Position numbers and translations under genes: made by a program | Shown here: positions 8,042 through 18,944 of the stretch, in pieces | How the letters are laid out: every line of letters starts with the position of its first letter | Position numbering within the stretch: the stretch's first letter is position 1 | Notes under the pieces: generated by a model | Databases searched by the model: none | What the model was told of the DNA's origin: nothing | Seen by the model: only the letters and a program-made list of their open reading frames with translations | Source of the DNA: Iris pallida | Taxonomy: Eukaryota > Streptophyta > Magnoliopsida > Asparagales > Iridaceae | Direction of reading: 5' to 3' | Assembly: GCA_029216955.1 (NCBI GenBank) | Contig: JANAVB010044018.1 | Span: 67,001-131,000 of the forward strand | DNA: 64,000 nucleotides

Positions 8042-11000
8042 AAGTAAGTGGATTCTCGATAGTGGATGCTCGCGACATATGACGGGAGACGCAAATCTTT
8101 TTGCATCACTATCGATGAAAAGAGAAGGATACGTATCCTTCGGTAACAATCTCAGAGGGCACATAATAGGTAACGGTATCATTGGTCATCCTCCTTCTCC
8201 TGTCATAAAGGATGTCTGCCTGGTGACCGAGTTAAAGCATAACCTGCTCAGCATTAGCCATCTTGCTGATCATGGATATGATATTAACTTTGGACAAAAC
8301 TGTTGCTATATCTATGATAGGTCAACAGGAGACATTGTTTTTGAAGGAAAAAGAGAGGACAATATCTATATTTTCTATCTCTCTATAAATACTAACCATG
8401 CAGGTAGATGTTTATATGCCCACAAAGACGAACGACTACTATGGCATCAGCGTCTTGGTCACGCTAATATGGATACTATATCCAGACTATCGACCAAGAA
8501 GCTAGTAAGAGGATTGCCAGAAATCACATTCAAAAAGGACACGGTATGTGCAGAATGTGAACTAAACAAAGCCACAAAATCCTCATTTCATTCCATTAAC
8601 TCTGTAAGTACCACTAGACCTCTGCAATTACTTCATATGGATTTATTTGGGCCTAGTAGAATAGCTAGTCTTGGTGGCAAGCTATATGCTTTTGTGATTA
8701 TTGATGATTTTTCAAGATTTACTTGGGTTTTCTTTCTCGCTAATAAAAGCGAAGCTATTTCTGTTTTCAAAATCTTTGTAAAGAAAGTTCAAAACGAAAA
8801 AGGCTACATGATTACTCGAATCCGAAGTGATCATGGAGGCGAATTCGTAAATTCTGATTTTGAAAATTTTTGTAATACAAATGGTTTTGATCATGAATTT
8901 TCTTGTCCGAGAACTCCTCAACAAAATGGTGTTGTGGAGCGGAAGAATAGGACTCTTGGCGATATGGCTAGAGTCATGTTGAATAAATTTTCTCTTCCGA
9001 AATATTTTTGGGCTGAGGCTGTAAGTACAGCATGCCACATTTTGAATAGGGTGCTTATTCGTCCCATTACGAAGAAAACACCCTATGAGCTTTGGTTTGG
9101 GAGAACCCCAAATGTTTCCTATTTTAAAGTTTTTGGCTGCAGATGTTTTATCCTTAACACCAAAGACAACTTAGGCAAATTTGATGCCAAAGCTGACGAT
9201 GGTATCTTTCTTGGGTATGCCGCCAAGAGTAAGGGATATAGAGTTTTCAATAAACGCTCACTTATTGTGGAAGAGTCAACTAATGTGACTTTTGATGAAG
9301 ATAACAGTGCAGCAAATACTCTTGATGATGATGTTGAGCCATCAACTTCCACTCCAATGAATACTCCTACCAAAACTAATTCTCTGGATGGTTTGCCTAA
9401 GAAATTTTCTTTCAAACCTTCTCATCCAGAAAATTTAGTCATAGGTGAAGTATCACGTGGAGTTACTACAAGATCATCATTAAGAGACTCTATTGCTAGC
9501 ACTGCCTTTATTTCACAAGTAGAGCCTAAAAACATTTCTGAAGCTTTTACTGATGAATTTTGGATTTCTGCTATGCAAGAAGAACTCAACCAATTTGAGA
9601 GGAGCCAAGTATGGGAACTAGTTCCTAGACCGGCTAATCACTCAATCATTGGTACTAAATGGGTTTTTAGAAACAAAGTAAATGAAGATGGTTCAGTCAC
9701 ACGGAACAAAGCTCGTCTAGTAGCTCAAGGATACAACCAAGAGGAAGGTATCGACTACGATGAGACGTATGCTCCGGTTGCTAGACTAGAATCCATTCGG
9801 ATGCTTTGTGCTTTTGCCAATCATCAGAACTTTAAATTATTTCAAATGGATGTTAAAAGTGCTTTCTTGAATGGTTTTATTAAGGAGGAAGTTTATGTTA
9901 AACAACCCCCTGGCTTTGAAAATCACAAATTTCCCGACCATGTGTTCAAGCTGAAGAAAGCGCTTTATGGCCTTAAACAAGCTCCCAGAGCTTGGTATGA
10001 AAGGCTAAGCAGCTTCTTGCTTGAGAAAGGTTTTTCTAAAGGGAAAATTGACACTACACTATTTATCAAATCTTTCAAAGACACCATTTTATTAATTCAG
10101 ATTTATGTTGATGATATTATTTTTGGGTCTACTGATGAAACTCTTTGTCAAGAATTTGCCAAGTGTATGCAGACAGAATTTGAGATGAGCATGATGGGAG
10201 AGCTCAACTACTTTCTTGGTCTGCAAGTAAAACAACTGGCTAATGGAACTTTCATCTGTCAATCGAAGTACACCAAGGACATGCTGAAGAAGTTCGATCT
10301 TGATAGCATCAAACCAATCAGTACGCCTATGGCTACTTCAACCAAACTTGAACCAGATGAGAGCGGCAAACCGGTTGATCAACGTAAGTATCGAGGTATG
10401 ATAGGCAGCTTACTATATTTGACTGCTAGTCGCCCTGATATTATGTTTAGTGTTTGCCTGTGTGCTAGATATCAAGCAAATCCTAAGGAATCGCACATGA
10501 CCGCAGTTAAGCGTATCTTTCGATACCTTAAAGGTACGGTTACAGTGGGCCTGTGGTATCCCAAGTCAACATCATTTGACCTCATTGGTTACTCTGATGC
10601 TGACTTTGCTGGATGCAAGGTCGACCGTAAAAGTACGAGCGGCACGTGTCATTTGCTAGGAAAGGCTTTAGTCTCATGGTTTAGCAAAAAGCAGAATTCT
10701 GTCGCACTATCCACAACAGAGGCTGAATATATAGCAGCTGGGCGTTGTTGTGCACAAATCCTGTGGATGAAGCAAACCCTTGAAGACTACAATTTATCTT
10801 TCATGCATATTCCTATATTCTGTGACAATACTAGTGCCATCAATTTAACTAAGAACCCTGTCTGTCACTCACGCACTAAACACATTGAGATCAGACACCA
10901 CTTTTTGCGTGATCATCAGCAAAATGGCACGATTAACTTAGAATTTATTGACACTGATCATCAGCTAGCAGATTTCTTTACTAAGCCACTATCCGAAGAG

Positions 11001-11057
11001 CGCTTTAATTTTCTTTGTCGTGAACTTGGAATCTTAGATGAAGCAGTCATAAATTGA
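8019..11057 (+). CDS. pol: SIRE Pol polyprotein (protease, integrase, RT, RNase H)
   Basis: An intact 1012-codon frame that opens right after a TAG at 8016 and is probably reached from gag by a frame change. In order: aspartic protease ([13 protein letters not shown], catalytic Asp14), GAG-pre-integrase ([15 protein letters not shown]), integrase core with D208, D271 and E307 (35 residues between the last two, and ERKNRTL context), reverse transcriptase with [25 protein letters not shown] and the catalytic YVDD at residues 696-699, and RNase H ([17 protein letters not shown]). It ends with the usual copia tail [12 protein letters not shown]. All key residues are present, so the enzyme could be active. 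Integrase preceding RT assigns it to Ty1/copia. Confidence 0.95.
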   Translation: MDLPSSTESKWILDSGCSRHMTGDANLFASLSMKREGYVSFGNNLRGHIIGNGIIGHPPSPVIKDVCLVTELKHNLLSISHLADHGYDINFGQNCCYIYDRSTGDIVFEGKREDNIYIFYLSINTNHAGRCLYAHKDERLLWHQRLGHANMDTISRLSTKKLVRGLPEITFKKDTVCAECELNKATKSSFHSINSVSTTRPLQLLHMDLFGPSRIASLGGKLYAFVIIDDFSRFTWVFFLANKSEAISVFKIFVKKVQNEKGYMITRIRSDHGGEFVNSDFENFCNTNGFDHEFSCPRTPQQNGVVERKNRTLGDMARVMLNKFSLPKYFWAEAVSTACHILNRVLIRPITKKTPYELWFGRTPNVSYFKVFGCRCFILNTKDNLGKFDAKADDGIFLGYAAKSKGYRVFNKRSLIVEESTNVTFDEDNSAANTLDDDVEPSTSTPMNTPTKTNSLDGLPKKFSFKPSHPENLVIGEVSRGVTTRSSLRDSIASTAFISQVEPKNISEAFTDEFWISAMQEELNQFERSQVWELVPRPANHSIIGTKWVFRNKVNEDGSVTRNKARLVAQGYNQEEGIDYDETYAPVARLESIRMLCAFANHQNFKLFQMDVKSAFLNGFIKEEVYVKQPPGFENHKFPDHVFKLKKALYGLKQAPRAWYERLSSFLLEKGFSKGKIDTTLFIKSFKDTILLIQIYVDDIIFGSTDETLCQEFAKCMQTEFEMSMMGELNYFLGLQVKQLANGTFICQSKYTKDMLKKFDLDSIKPISTPMATSTKLEPDESGKPVDQRKYRGMIGSLLYLTASRPDIMFSVCLCARYQANPKESHMTAVKRIFRYLKGTVTVGLWYPKSTSFDLIGYSDADFAGCKVDRKSTSGTCHLLGKALVSWFSKKQNSVALSTTEAEYIAAGRCCAQILWMKQTLEDYNLSFMHIPIFCDNTSAINLTKNPVCHSRTKHIEIRHHFLRDHQQNGTINLEFIDTDHQLADFFTKPLSEERFNFLCRELGILDEAVIN

Positions 11058-11808
11058 AACTCACCTGCGTAAATATCGAGTATATTGTGATTCCTTTACG
11101 AAGAATTTGGTATGGGTACAAGCCGAAAGGGCCCTTCTGACAACAAGGCGTAAAAGCCTAAGCGACACGGTGCACTAGTCTTCAGGACTACCGCTAGCTG
11201 GGATCCGGCCCCTGCAGCTAACCCATGGCAAATTTGGACTATTGAACTGCAATATATGTCCTTATTTATTATATGGCTTGTTTCAATTTAATATTGCCTA
11301 ATTGACTTTTTCTAAAAGTTCATTCTACTTTCTGTATACCTCTTATTTGCATTCAACACTCTTTGTTTTCCCCGACTATCATTTTGTTTTTTATTAAACA
11401 TTTTCTTCCTGACTTTTGCCTATTTTCAGTTCTGGACTATTGAACCAGAACTCGGGCCGAACTCTGCCCCTATCAGAGTTCGGGCCGAGTTCGGTCCCAA
11501 GGGTCCAGAATCGGGATCTGTCTCAGCCGTTGGATCAATTCTCATCCAATGGTCATTAAATCACCCGACCTAAGACTAAAGACCTATTTTTTTCGGGATT
11601 CCTCTCTCTCCTCCCATTGTTTCCTTCTTCTCCACCTCTTTCACCTCCTTCCTTCCAAACCCTAACCCTAGTTCTTGACCTAGAGAGCTCTATTTCTTCT
11701 CAAACTCAAGGAAAAGGGGTTTTGCAACATTCTCTTCGACTGTTTGGTACTCTTTTCAGGTATATCTTTCTCTTCCTATCATTTCCAAGTTCTCATATTT
11801 TCTTGACA
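11058..11808 (+). other. SIRE spacer between pol and the envelope-like ORF
   Basis: No gene is called in this spacer. At 11449-11500 it repeats the LTR near-palindrome twice with the same spacing as in the LTR (CTCGGGCCGAACTCTG and CAGAGTTCGGGCCGAG). A pyrimidine-rich tract ends in CTCTTTTCAG at 11759, a plausible splice acceptor 49 bases before the ATG of the next ORF. This region is probably the leader of a spliced or separately initiated envelope-like mRNA. Confidence 0.6.
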
Positions 11809-13077
11809 ATGGCATCTCGTTTGTTCAAAAGAATGAGAAGGAATCGCAATGAGGGTGCTTCCTCATCGGTTCCTCCTCCTCCGGTTGAACAAGTTGATGA
11901 ACAACAACCCATACATCCGTTGTTCAATCCGCCTCATCCCAATGACCCTAACACTTACGACGATCGCTTATTCGTATCGCTAGAAGCCTCCAATGAATGG
12001 TTTAGCGATTTTAGAACTCGTCCTGTGTTTGGGGGTCATCCGGTCAACTTCTCTATTTTTGCTCAATATGAGTCTTTATTCCGTGATCTTTGCTTGGACG
12101 AACTTGTTGCTTCAAATTCTGTTATTTACAATAGTGCAATTCAACAATTCTATTGTAATATGACTCATGATGCAACCCGCATCTATTCACGGGTAGCTGG
12201 CATTGACATTGCATTCACTGATTCTGAGTTGGGAGATTTTCTTGCTCTCCCGGATCTTGATGTATGGGACAAGCTTGTGGAGGCACGTCAACTCCAATTT
12301 GTTGACGGTACTTCCCTTGAAGGTTTCAAGGAGGATTTATGTGCTCCTAACGTAAGTCCTCGCAAGCTGAAGGCCAAACACCTGACTCCTTACTTCTATG
12401 AACTTCATCGCATCGTGTTTAATTCTATCTTGCCCAAGGCAGGCTCTACTGATGAAGTCACTTATCTTGAGATTTCTGCCTTATACCATCTCCACTATCG
12501 TATTCCATTCAACTTTCCACGGACTATGATGGAATGGATGATCTCCTGTCGGAAGAAACCAAGAGCATTGGTTTATCCTCTGTATCTTCCTTTAGTCTTT
12601 CGTGCTTTCATCATTCCAATCCATGATTGTCCATTTATGCCTGCACCTGCTTTTCTATCCAAGGCGCGACGCCTTCAGCCTGTCGCGGCCTCTCCCGAGT
12701 CATCTGAGCACTCCGCTGATGAGGAGCCTGACGCTCCTCCACTCGGTCAGGATGCCCCTCTTCCTCCTGCCACCCTGGAGTCTATTCAGACTATGCTTCG
12801 CGATCGATTTGCTATTGAGGATGATCGCTGGACGCAGCTGGATTACCGTACCACCTTGCAGATCAGTGCCCTTGGGAACTCTCTGCATGATATGCGGTAC
12901 TCGCTTGCTCGTCATCCTGATTTGCATGTGCCTATTGAGCGGGATCCAGATCGCGCGGGTCATCGCATAGACGATCCGTGGGTCATGAGGTATATGGATC
13001 CGGATGATGCTTTTGTGGACCCTCGTCGCTCCTTCCCTGGTCCTTCAGATGTTCCAGGACCCTCTCGTGCTCCGTGA
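11809..13077 (+). CDS. SIRE envelope-like ORF3 protein
   Basis: A frame of 422 codons from the ATG at 11809 (MASRLFKRMRRNRNEG). The frame is open 64 codons further up to 11617, but that part looks like untranslated leader. Third ORFs of this kind follow pol in SIRE-lineage elements and have been called envelope-like from their position. The body (residues about 60-300) has the globular pattern seen in plant retroelement ORF3 proteins (IQQFYCNMTHDATRIYSR, FTDSELGDFLALP). The C-terminal third is acidic and Pro-rich with a short coiled coil near residues 320-360. I see no clear signal peptide or C-terminal membrane anchor after the ATG, so an envelope role is doubtful. Confidence 0.8.
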   Translation: MASRLFKRMRRNRNEGASSSVPPPPVEQVDEQQPIHPLFNPPHPNDPNTYDDRLFVSLEASNEWFSDFRTRPVFGGHPVNFSIFAQYESLFRDLCLDELVASNSVIYNSAIQQFYCNMTHDATRIYSRVAGIDIAFTDSELGDFLALPDLDVWDKLVEARQLQFVDGTSLEGFKEDLCAPNVSPRKLKAKHLTPYFYELHRIVFNSILPKAGSTDEVTYLEISALYHLHYRIPFNFPRTMMEWMISCRKKPRALVYPLYLPLVFRAFIIPIHDCPFMPAPAFLSKARRLQPVAASPESSEHSADEEPDAPPLGQDAPLPPATLESIQTMLRDRFAIEDDRWTQLDYRTTLQISALGNSLHDMRYSLARHPDLHVPIERDPDRAGHRIDDPWVMRYMDPDDAFVDPRRSFPGPSDVPGPSRAP

Positions 13078-13666
13078 CGGAGATTGGCTTGTTTGATGTT
13101 GCCGCTGCTGATGATCGTAGTTTCCTAGTTGCTTTAGTTATTTCAGTTATTATGGATTACTGTACTGAATTTATGTCTTACTTTGATGATGTGCTTGACA
13201 TTTTGGTTGGTGGATGATACTTTATTTTTTTTCATTCGTCGTTTTATTTCAGTGACTTATTTTATTAGCATTATACTGTTTCTTCTCTGCCTGGTGTGGT
13301 TGGCCTCCTATTCATTGTTTATACTGCTCTTTACATGTTTTTAAATATACAGTTTCTATGCGTCGTCATATTGTTAACTGACAAAAGGGGGAGAAATAAT
13401 GTATGTGTGCCTGTGTGCCTTTTTGGATATCTGTCGGTGCTTGTTGTGCTTTTGGGAAAATATTATTTATCAGGCCACAGGTTCTATGCATCTTTTACGG
13501 GGGAGCTATCTGAGTTCTAGCTCGTCACTGTTCGCTGATTACGGGGGAGCTATCTGTTTCTAGCTCGGCTCTGTTTATGGGGGAGCTGTGTTATAGTGAT
13601 CTGTGTCCAGGTATGAATATTGAAATATACATTTATTATTTTGTCAATTATCAATATGGGGGAGAT
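13078..13666 (+). other. SIRE 3' untranslated region with repeated polypurine tracts
   Basis: GGGGGAG-type tracts occur at about 13386, 13499, 13541, 13577 and 13657. The last one (ATGGGGGAGAT) directly abuts the 3' LTR and is the working tract by position. Several are followed by CTATCTG or CTGTG. No gene is supported here. Confidence 0.8.
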
Positions 13667-14610
13667 TGTTGACACAAAGTCACAGTCAACCAGATATTGA
13701 CTACATTGACTAAATAATATCTGTATAAAATCAATACGACACACGACGTCTGCATTCAGTTCAGGACAAACGACGGCTCAGCTTCCGATCTCAGTGTATT
13801 TTCGAGTCTGTACTTTTGCATTTTATTGAGTCTAGAAGTATGTACTCTGAGTAATGCTGAGCTCTTGGAACTTAGTTTATAAGCCTACCCAAAATCCCAA
13901 AGCTCCACCAAAACAAAATTGCCCACAAGTCCCTTTTGTTCCACTCTGTGCTCTGGAGACAGAGTTCGGGCCGAACTCTGCCTCCACACAGAGTTCGGGC
14001 CGAACTCTGTCTCCTAAAAATCAGGAACCCTAATTTTAGGGTTAGCTGGATTGCTAGCTGTCCAACGGCCAAATTTTTGAATTTCCCTAACCGAATTCTG
14101 GCCGAATTCTGCCTCAAAAATCAGTATAAATAGGGCATGAATTCTCTCATTTTCATTCACTCAATCTTCTCTTCTCTTCTCTCCTACAAGCTCAATAAGC
14201 CATACCCTTCCCATCTACTAGCCACAAGCCTCCTAAGTCTCGAGTGCTCAGCATCTCTCAGTTAGGAATCTTGTGCAAGAGTGAAGAAGTCGCTTGGACA
14301 ATTCCAAGCAAATCGCCACTGCGATTCTCTGTAAGAAGTTGACGTGCTCTTCTGAAGTAAAGGCACGGGTTGTAACTACTATTTCACAAATAGTGGATTT
14401 AATCCTGAGCTAGAGTTCTCAGGCCTGGACTAGTCCTCCACGAGGGAAACCAGGTTAAAATCGCCGTGTTTGCGTATGCTCTCTTGTTTCTCTTTTATAT
14501 TCCGCATTCTACTCTGATTATTCATTGTTAGTGAAAGAGTTATTTTTTAATTGGTTATTTTTATATAAACTCTATTCACCCCCCCTCTAGAGTTGCCAAA
14601 CTGTTCTTCA
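13667..14610 (+). repeat. SIRE 3' LTR
   Basis: 944 bases, the same as 4928-5871 at every position I compared. It is followed by TAGAC, the target duplication. Confidence 0.95.
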
Positions 14611-14877
14611 TAGACAACCGTGACCATATAGAGAGGTGAGTTGCACTTCAATATACGTAGCTGGCTATGTACGCCTCCGCTCTCCAGTATTCTGGTTCTG
14701 GGGCGTTACAGTTAGATACTAGTCTAAGGGTTAATTAGGAACTAGTTAGCCTAAGCTAGTGGTTATCTACTAGCTAAGGTAATATTACCAGGGTAAAGGG
14801 TATTACCTTATATCTAAGATTATGAGGATAACAAGGGTAGATATGGTTAGAACTAGGATAACTTGGTAGGTAAATAT

Positions 14878-14885
14878 TATAAATA
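14878..14885 (+). promoter_or_regulatory. possible TATA box of R3 5' LTR
   Basis: TATAAATA followed by GGTTTCTTGG. The 3' LTR copy has lost it (GTTAGAAATAGG at the matching place), which suggests decay. Confidence 0.35.
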
Positions 14886-14899
14886 GGTTTCTTGGTCTA

Positions 14900-15150
14900 G
14901 TTTGACCAAGGTTGACCATTTTAACTGAAAGTCAACGTAAACTCAACAACCAACCTAGAATGGACTAGGAGTTGACCAGTTGACCAAAAGTCAACTGTAA
15001 GTTAACTATTGATCTAATTTGACCTAGATTGGTTTGGGAGTTGACCAGGGTTGACCAGTTGACCAAAAGTCAATTGTAGGTCAACCTTTGACCTAGATTG
15101 ACCTAGTTTGACTTCATGTGACGTAGTTTGACTTAGTTTGACTTGCTTTT
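14900..15150. promoter_or_regulatory. Cluster of about 16 W-box-like TTGAC(C/T) words in R3 LTR
   Basis: TTGACC or TTGACT occurs on both strands roughly every 15 bases (for example GTTGACCAGTTGACCAAAAG). TTGAC(C/T) is the known core bound by WRKY transcription factors. The same cluster recurs in the 3' LTR at about 32630-32860. The words may equally be a simple-repeat expansion; binding is inferred only. Confidence 0.55.
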
Positions 15151-16353
15151 ACTTTCAGAACATTATATTGATACAACATTCCATCTTTAGGTCCTCAGGC
15201 ACTGTATTGGACCCAGTTTACGTTTTCCATCACATCACAGGCGAGTACATTCTTTGATAACTTTTCCAATTTATGATAACTGTTATAATTCATGTACTTA
15301 GTGTAGATATACTTGTTCTTGACACATTGGTCACACATATTGCTATTCATAGATCCCGACATGAGATATTATTCCTTGTTATCTTGGTATATCTTGTGCA
15401 AGCCCCTTGTAGTTCTTGTGCAGTATATAGACACCAATTCTCGAGGAGACTTGCTTCCTTCTCGTAGAATCCCATGTCGTAACGTGTATTATTTGGATCC
15501 ACTCTGCCAGTCGGGGGTGGAGAGTATTAGTGTAGATGTGTGGTCATTATCTGTCTTGTTTATTCTTGTAGACCTTGTGAATGCCAATCCTACACTCCAC
15601 ATATGATTGGCTAGATCATTAGACCTTGTTCAGACCCAAGCCGGCTACATATCGAAGCTAGTAGTCACACACCTAGATAGATGATTCTTGATTCTTGTAC
15701 ATGCCATGATCAGTTTTACTTGCTTTGTTCTAGCTCTAGATTCACAGCTTACCTTGCCATGATACTTACATGTGCGTTTATGATTTCTTGTATGTACTCT
15801 ATTTACAGTCTTGTAGCTTTTATCCTATCTTGTGAACTGTTGTTAGTCGATTGTGCTCGTTCTATCCTGACTGAATATGTTGACAAAATATTACAGATGA
15901 CGGTGAGGAGGACTGCTGTACTTACTACGATCCATATGACATAGTGGGTATTGACTTGGAGATCTTGGTTCAGCAAGGATTAGCCCCGGCGGAGGAGACT
16001 TTAGCTATAGCTCAGTTAGAGTAGGTTTTGACTGGGCCTTGTCTCCAGCTTGCTACTTATGTTTGTGATATTATTTTGAGATTGTATAACTATATTATTT
16101 ATGACTCTTTCTCTTCCTGTTGAGCTGGATATTGCACTCTGTGATTCATATCTATCTATATTCATGCCTTAAAACTCTTCCTGCTAGATTGTGATTGAGT
16201 TATCTGTTTTCTATATTATATCCTCCATTCGGAGATGACAGGTTATTATATACTGTTGTTAGATTAACAGATCTACAGCATTCTACACCGTTTTTGCAGC
16301 GTTAGTTGGGCGCTGTTACGCACTTGTACCCTTATCCTGGGTGCGGGTCGACA

Positions 16354-17439
16354 CATATTTAGTGGTGGCACATGCAGGTCAGAAGTCCCAAGTAGTGCGA
16401 TGTCGTAGTGGTGCTCGACTTAGAGTGCTGCTACGAGCCTGTTATAGGTTTGGAAGATATAGGCTATAGGCTAAGGATACTCAATCACAGTTAGGACTTC
16501 TTGAGAAGATTAGAGGGACGACCCTTGAAAATCTCATGATAAACTATCTCAAAATTTGAAAATTTGATTCCAACTATTTCTGTCTATTCTTCCTTGTCAG
16601 TGTTTGAACTTGATTCTTGGTATTTATTGATTTTCTACCAGGATAAACCTCTGGACTAAGCTGCTTCGGTTATGGAATGTAGAGTCTTCTATAGCTATAT
16701 TAGCAGGCATGGCGAAGACATAGGGTCTGATTTTAGATGTATTTCTCGGGTTGTGGAAATTTAAGATTTTCGCAGCCAAGCATGCGGCAATGCGAAAATG
16801 TTAGATACCACGATCTTAGAGGTATGTACCTTAGTTGTGGACCCTATAGTTTATTGCAGCCATACTTACTGGTGTGATGAGGAATCCGATAACTTAATTC
16901 TGGGTAGACAGGTATGGTTATCAGATTACAAAATAAATACCCTATAGAGGGTACCCTAGTATAATGGAGTAGGTATCCGTAGAGATGTTACTTGGGTATT
17001 TCGGAGAAAAGAGTGGGAGCTAGGCCACCTGTAGCACCGCATCATACCACGCACTAGCAACGGGATATACCCCGCTAGGGCAAACTTTTGTGATGACGGT
17101 CGAGGAGACCCACACAGCAGGCGAGGGACTAGGAGGTTAGGTCTTGTTCTTTTCTTTTTTCCTGTTTCTTTTCACCCATTGATTGTTTGATTGCTTTCTT
17201 AGTACCCGTAGCTTGTATATGTGATTATCATGCTAGATTAATAGAAAGCCCCAATGGAGACTACAATAATATGATACTGTAGAGACTAAAACCATGCATG
17301 TTTGTTCCCCATTCCATAGAATTGCATGTTGTATAACTTTGGACGTAATTTAGTAGACTTTGGTTGTTGGGGGTTTGATCTAGAGAAGATTACAACCATT
17401 TCGAATTTCGAGGACAAAATTTTTCTAAGGGGGTAGGAT
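16354..17439 (+). mobile_element. R3 internal region, non-coding
   Basis: Only about 1.09 kb lies between the two R3 LTRs and no frame longer than about 60 codons is convincing. The first bases (TTTAGTGGTGGCACATGCAG) resemble those after the LTR at 51062 (TTTAGTTGTGGCACATGTAG), which suggests a conserved 5' region. The 3' end (TTTCGAGGACAAAATTTTTC) is the usual end of plant Ty3/gypsy chromovirus-type internal regions. R3 is therefore a large non-autonomous element of the LARD kind: long LTRs, no protein. Confidence 0.7.
17427..17439 (+). other. R3 polypurine tract
   Basis: AAGGGGGTAGGAT directly before the TGTAACTG start of the 3' LTR at 17440. It sets the sense strand of R3 as plus. Confidence 0.75.
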
Positions 17440-18471
17440 TGTAACTGCCTGTTTTAAAAAATAAGGGTAAATTTGTCATTTTCATATTCTAATATTTTTG
17501 TGAATATTTATTTATTAATATTGTATTTTGGGGATTAGTTTAGCCGGATTTGAGTTTCATCGAGTTTTGACTTGTGTTAGTGATCCGGGTAGTTTACACT
17601 CTAGTCGGGATCCAAAGATTAGTTAGGCATGGCCCACAAACTCATTTCATTAGGCTAGTGCATTTAGACTAAACCCACATGACATGTTTAGTTATTTAGA
17701 GATTAGAAACTTGACCTTTTTGACCCCAACCCTTTCCATTCATTAAATTAGCCAAATGAGACTTAGAAGGGGCATTATGGACTTTTCCACATAGCAAACC
17801 CTGGCCATAAGGGGCCGGCCAAGAGAGGTTGGTCTTCTCCATCTTTTTCATTTTTATTTTGGCCTCTTTTCTTATTTTATGGTTCCTGCCAAAACTTGAG
17901 AGCAAATCTCATAGTTTCATCCCTCAAAACTTCTTTTTTCTTCACCAAACTCTCTCATTCTTGCAAGGAGAAGGAGCTACAAGTGATTGTCAAGTCAAAG
18001 CAAGGAGGGGTCTCCATTTGGAAGAAGAGTGTGTGTCGGCTCCGTGTCCTTTGGAGTTTTCATTGGGAATCAACTCCCAATAGGTAGATTTCTCTTCCTC
18101 TTGTCATTTTATATAATATTTACGGTTTTGATCCATAGGAACCTACCCCACAAGATAGATTCACCATTTAGAATGTTTTAGAGGCTCATTAGAGTCCTTT
18201 TTTGGTGTTTGCATGAATATAGGTGTGTCCCATGAAGAGATTCCAAAGAGGGTTCACCAAGTGCTTGTGAAAATGTCAAAGAGAACATGTTGATGTCTAA
18301 TTTCAGTTTTAGATTGATTAGAGGGTAGTTTAATCGTGTTAGGATTGATCCCCATGGTTTACATTAGGTACCCTACAAGTTTGGACATGTGGTTATGGCC
18401 AACATATCATATTTTTATATGTCTATATGGTATCTTGTATATATATATATATTTTTTTTTATATGGTATCT

Positions 18472-18544
<73 letters not shown>

Positions 18545-18944
18545 TTTTTTTTATTTTTTATATATATATATATATATTATATAATAGTGGACTGTTTTGG
18601 AACTATTATATATAGATTTTGTATGTGTGTTGGTGCCTTGATGTGAGTAGAGAGTGGGGGTTCATATCCATCCTTCTTGGTTGGTGTGGTTGTAGTGTGT
18701 ATGAGGAAGTGGTGGTGGTAGTGTTAGATTGGTTGGTGGTTTTAGAGAGTGCGAGTTTGAGTGGTTGTGTAGTGTGTTGTATGTGCAATAGAGAGTAAGT
18801 TAGGGAGGGGTTATAGAGTGGTTTGAAGGAGGGATGTTAGAGGGGAGGTATGGGGCTGCCATATGTGGCCACCACAGCAGCCTTCTCCCCCAAACAGCAG
18901 CTGACAGCCCCCTGTTTTCAGGGCAGTGCAGCCCCCATTAGGGA
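17440..18944 (+). repeat. R3 3' LTR, first segment
   Basis: Starts TGTAACTGCC after the purine tract and runs to 18944, where E2 is inserted. It contains a TA microsatellite and a GC-richer stretch with repeated CAGCAG words just before the break. The LTR continues at 31881. Together the three pieces give a 3.7-kb LTR. The short frames at 17829-18181 lack any recognisable domain. Confidence 0.75.
18437..18593. repeat. (TA)n microsatellite
   Basis: Long AT/TA run broken by two T-rich interruptions. The tyrosine/isoleucine-repeat frames across it are artefacts. Confidence 0.95.

Larger units (their letters stand above)
4928..14610 (+). mobile_element. SIRE-type Ty1/copia retrotransposon with envelope-like ORF
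   Basis: A complete 9683-bp element with two 944-bp LTRs (4928-5871 and 13667-14610) that I read as identical line by line. It is flanked by the 5-bp target duplication TAGAC (4923-4927 and 14611-14615). Order: 5' LTR, tRNA-Met type primer site, gag, His-rich gag extension, pol with copia order (protease, integrase, RT, RNase H), spacer, envelope-like ORF, multiple purine tracts, 3' LTR. The third ORF after pol and the overall size are typical of the SIRE/Maximus lineage. Identical LTRs mean a very recent insertion into the E1 LTR. One in-frame stop and one frame change separate the gag parts and pol. Confidence 0.95.
1..14710 (-). mobile_element. E1: Tat-like non-autonomous LTR retrotransposon, interrupted by SIRE
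   Basis: The sense strand is minus. The right LTR spans 2369-4927 plus 14616-14710 (about 2.65 kb) and is split by the SIRE insertion. The left LTR shows only its last 118 bases in the window. The match is direct: bases 1-118 resemble 4898-4927 joined to 14616-14710, and both end in TCTGGGGCGT(G/T)ACA. The internal region (119-2368) is only 2.25 kb and holds a gag-leader type coding region but no protease, reverse transcriptase or integrase, so the element needs help in trans. A primer binding site lies three bases from the 5' LTR. The target duplication would be GTTAG at 14711-14715, but the left copy is outside the window. The lineage is inferred from its leader gene, which matches that of E2. 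Confidence 0.7.
14711..16353 (+). repeat. R3 5' LTR, right part
   Basis: This is the same sequence as the R3 3' LTR pieces 32447-32950 and 39293-40438, with moderate divergence and without the CACTA insertion. It ends GGGTCG-ACA at 16353 (GGGTCGTGACA in the other copy). The left part of this LTR lies beyond the E1 insertion, outside the window. Plus-strand frames here are short and are not called as genes. Confidence 0.8.

Noticed and set aside
8712..9415. Minus-strand frames of about 100 codons inside SIRE pol
   Set aside because: They are antisense shadows of intact integrase sequence.
12602..12970. 122-codon frame and its reverse within SIRE ORF3
   Set aside because: Shadows of the envelope-like ORF.
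18336..18646. Frames of Tyr/Ile repeats
   Set aside because: They are translations of the TA microsatellite. The same applies to 40399-40620.
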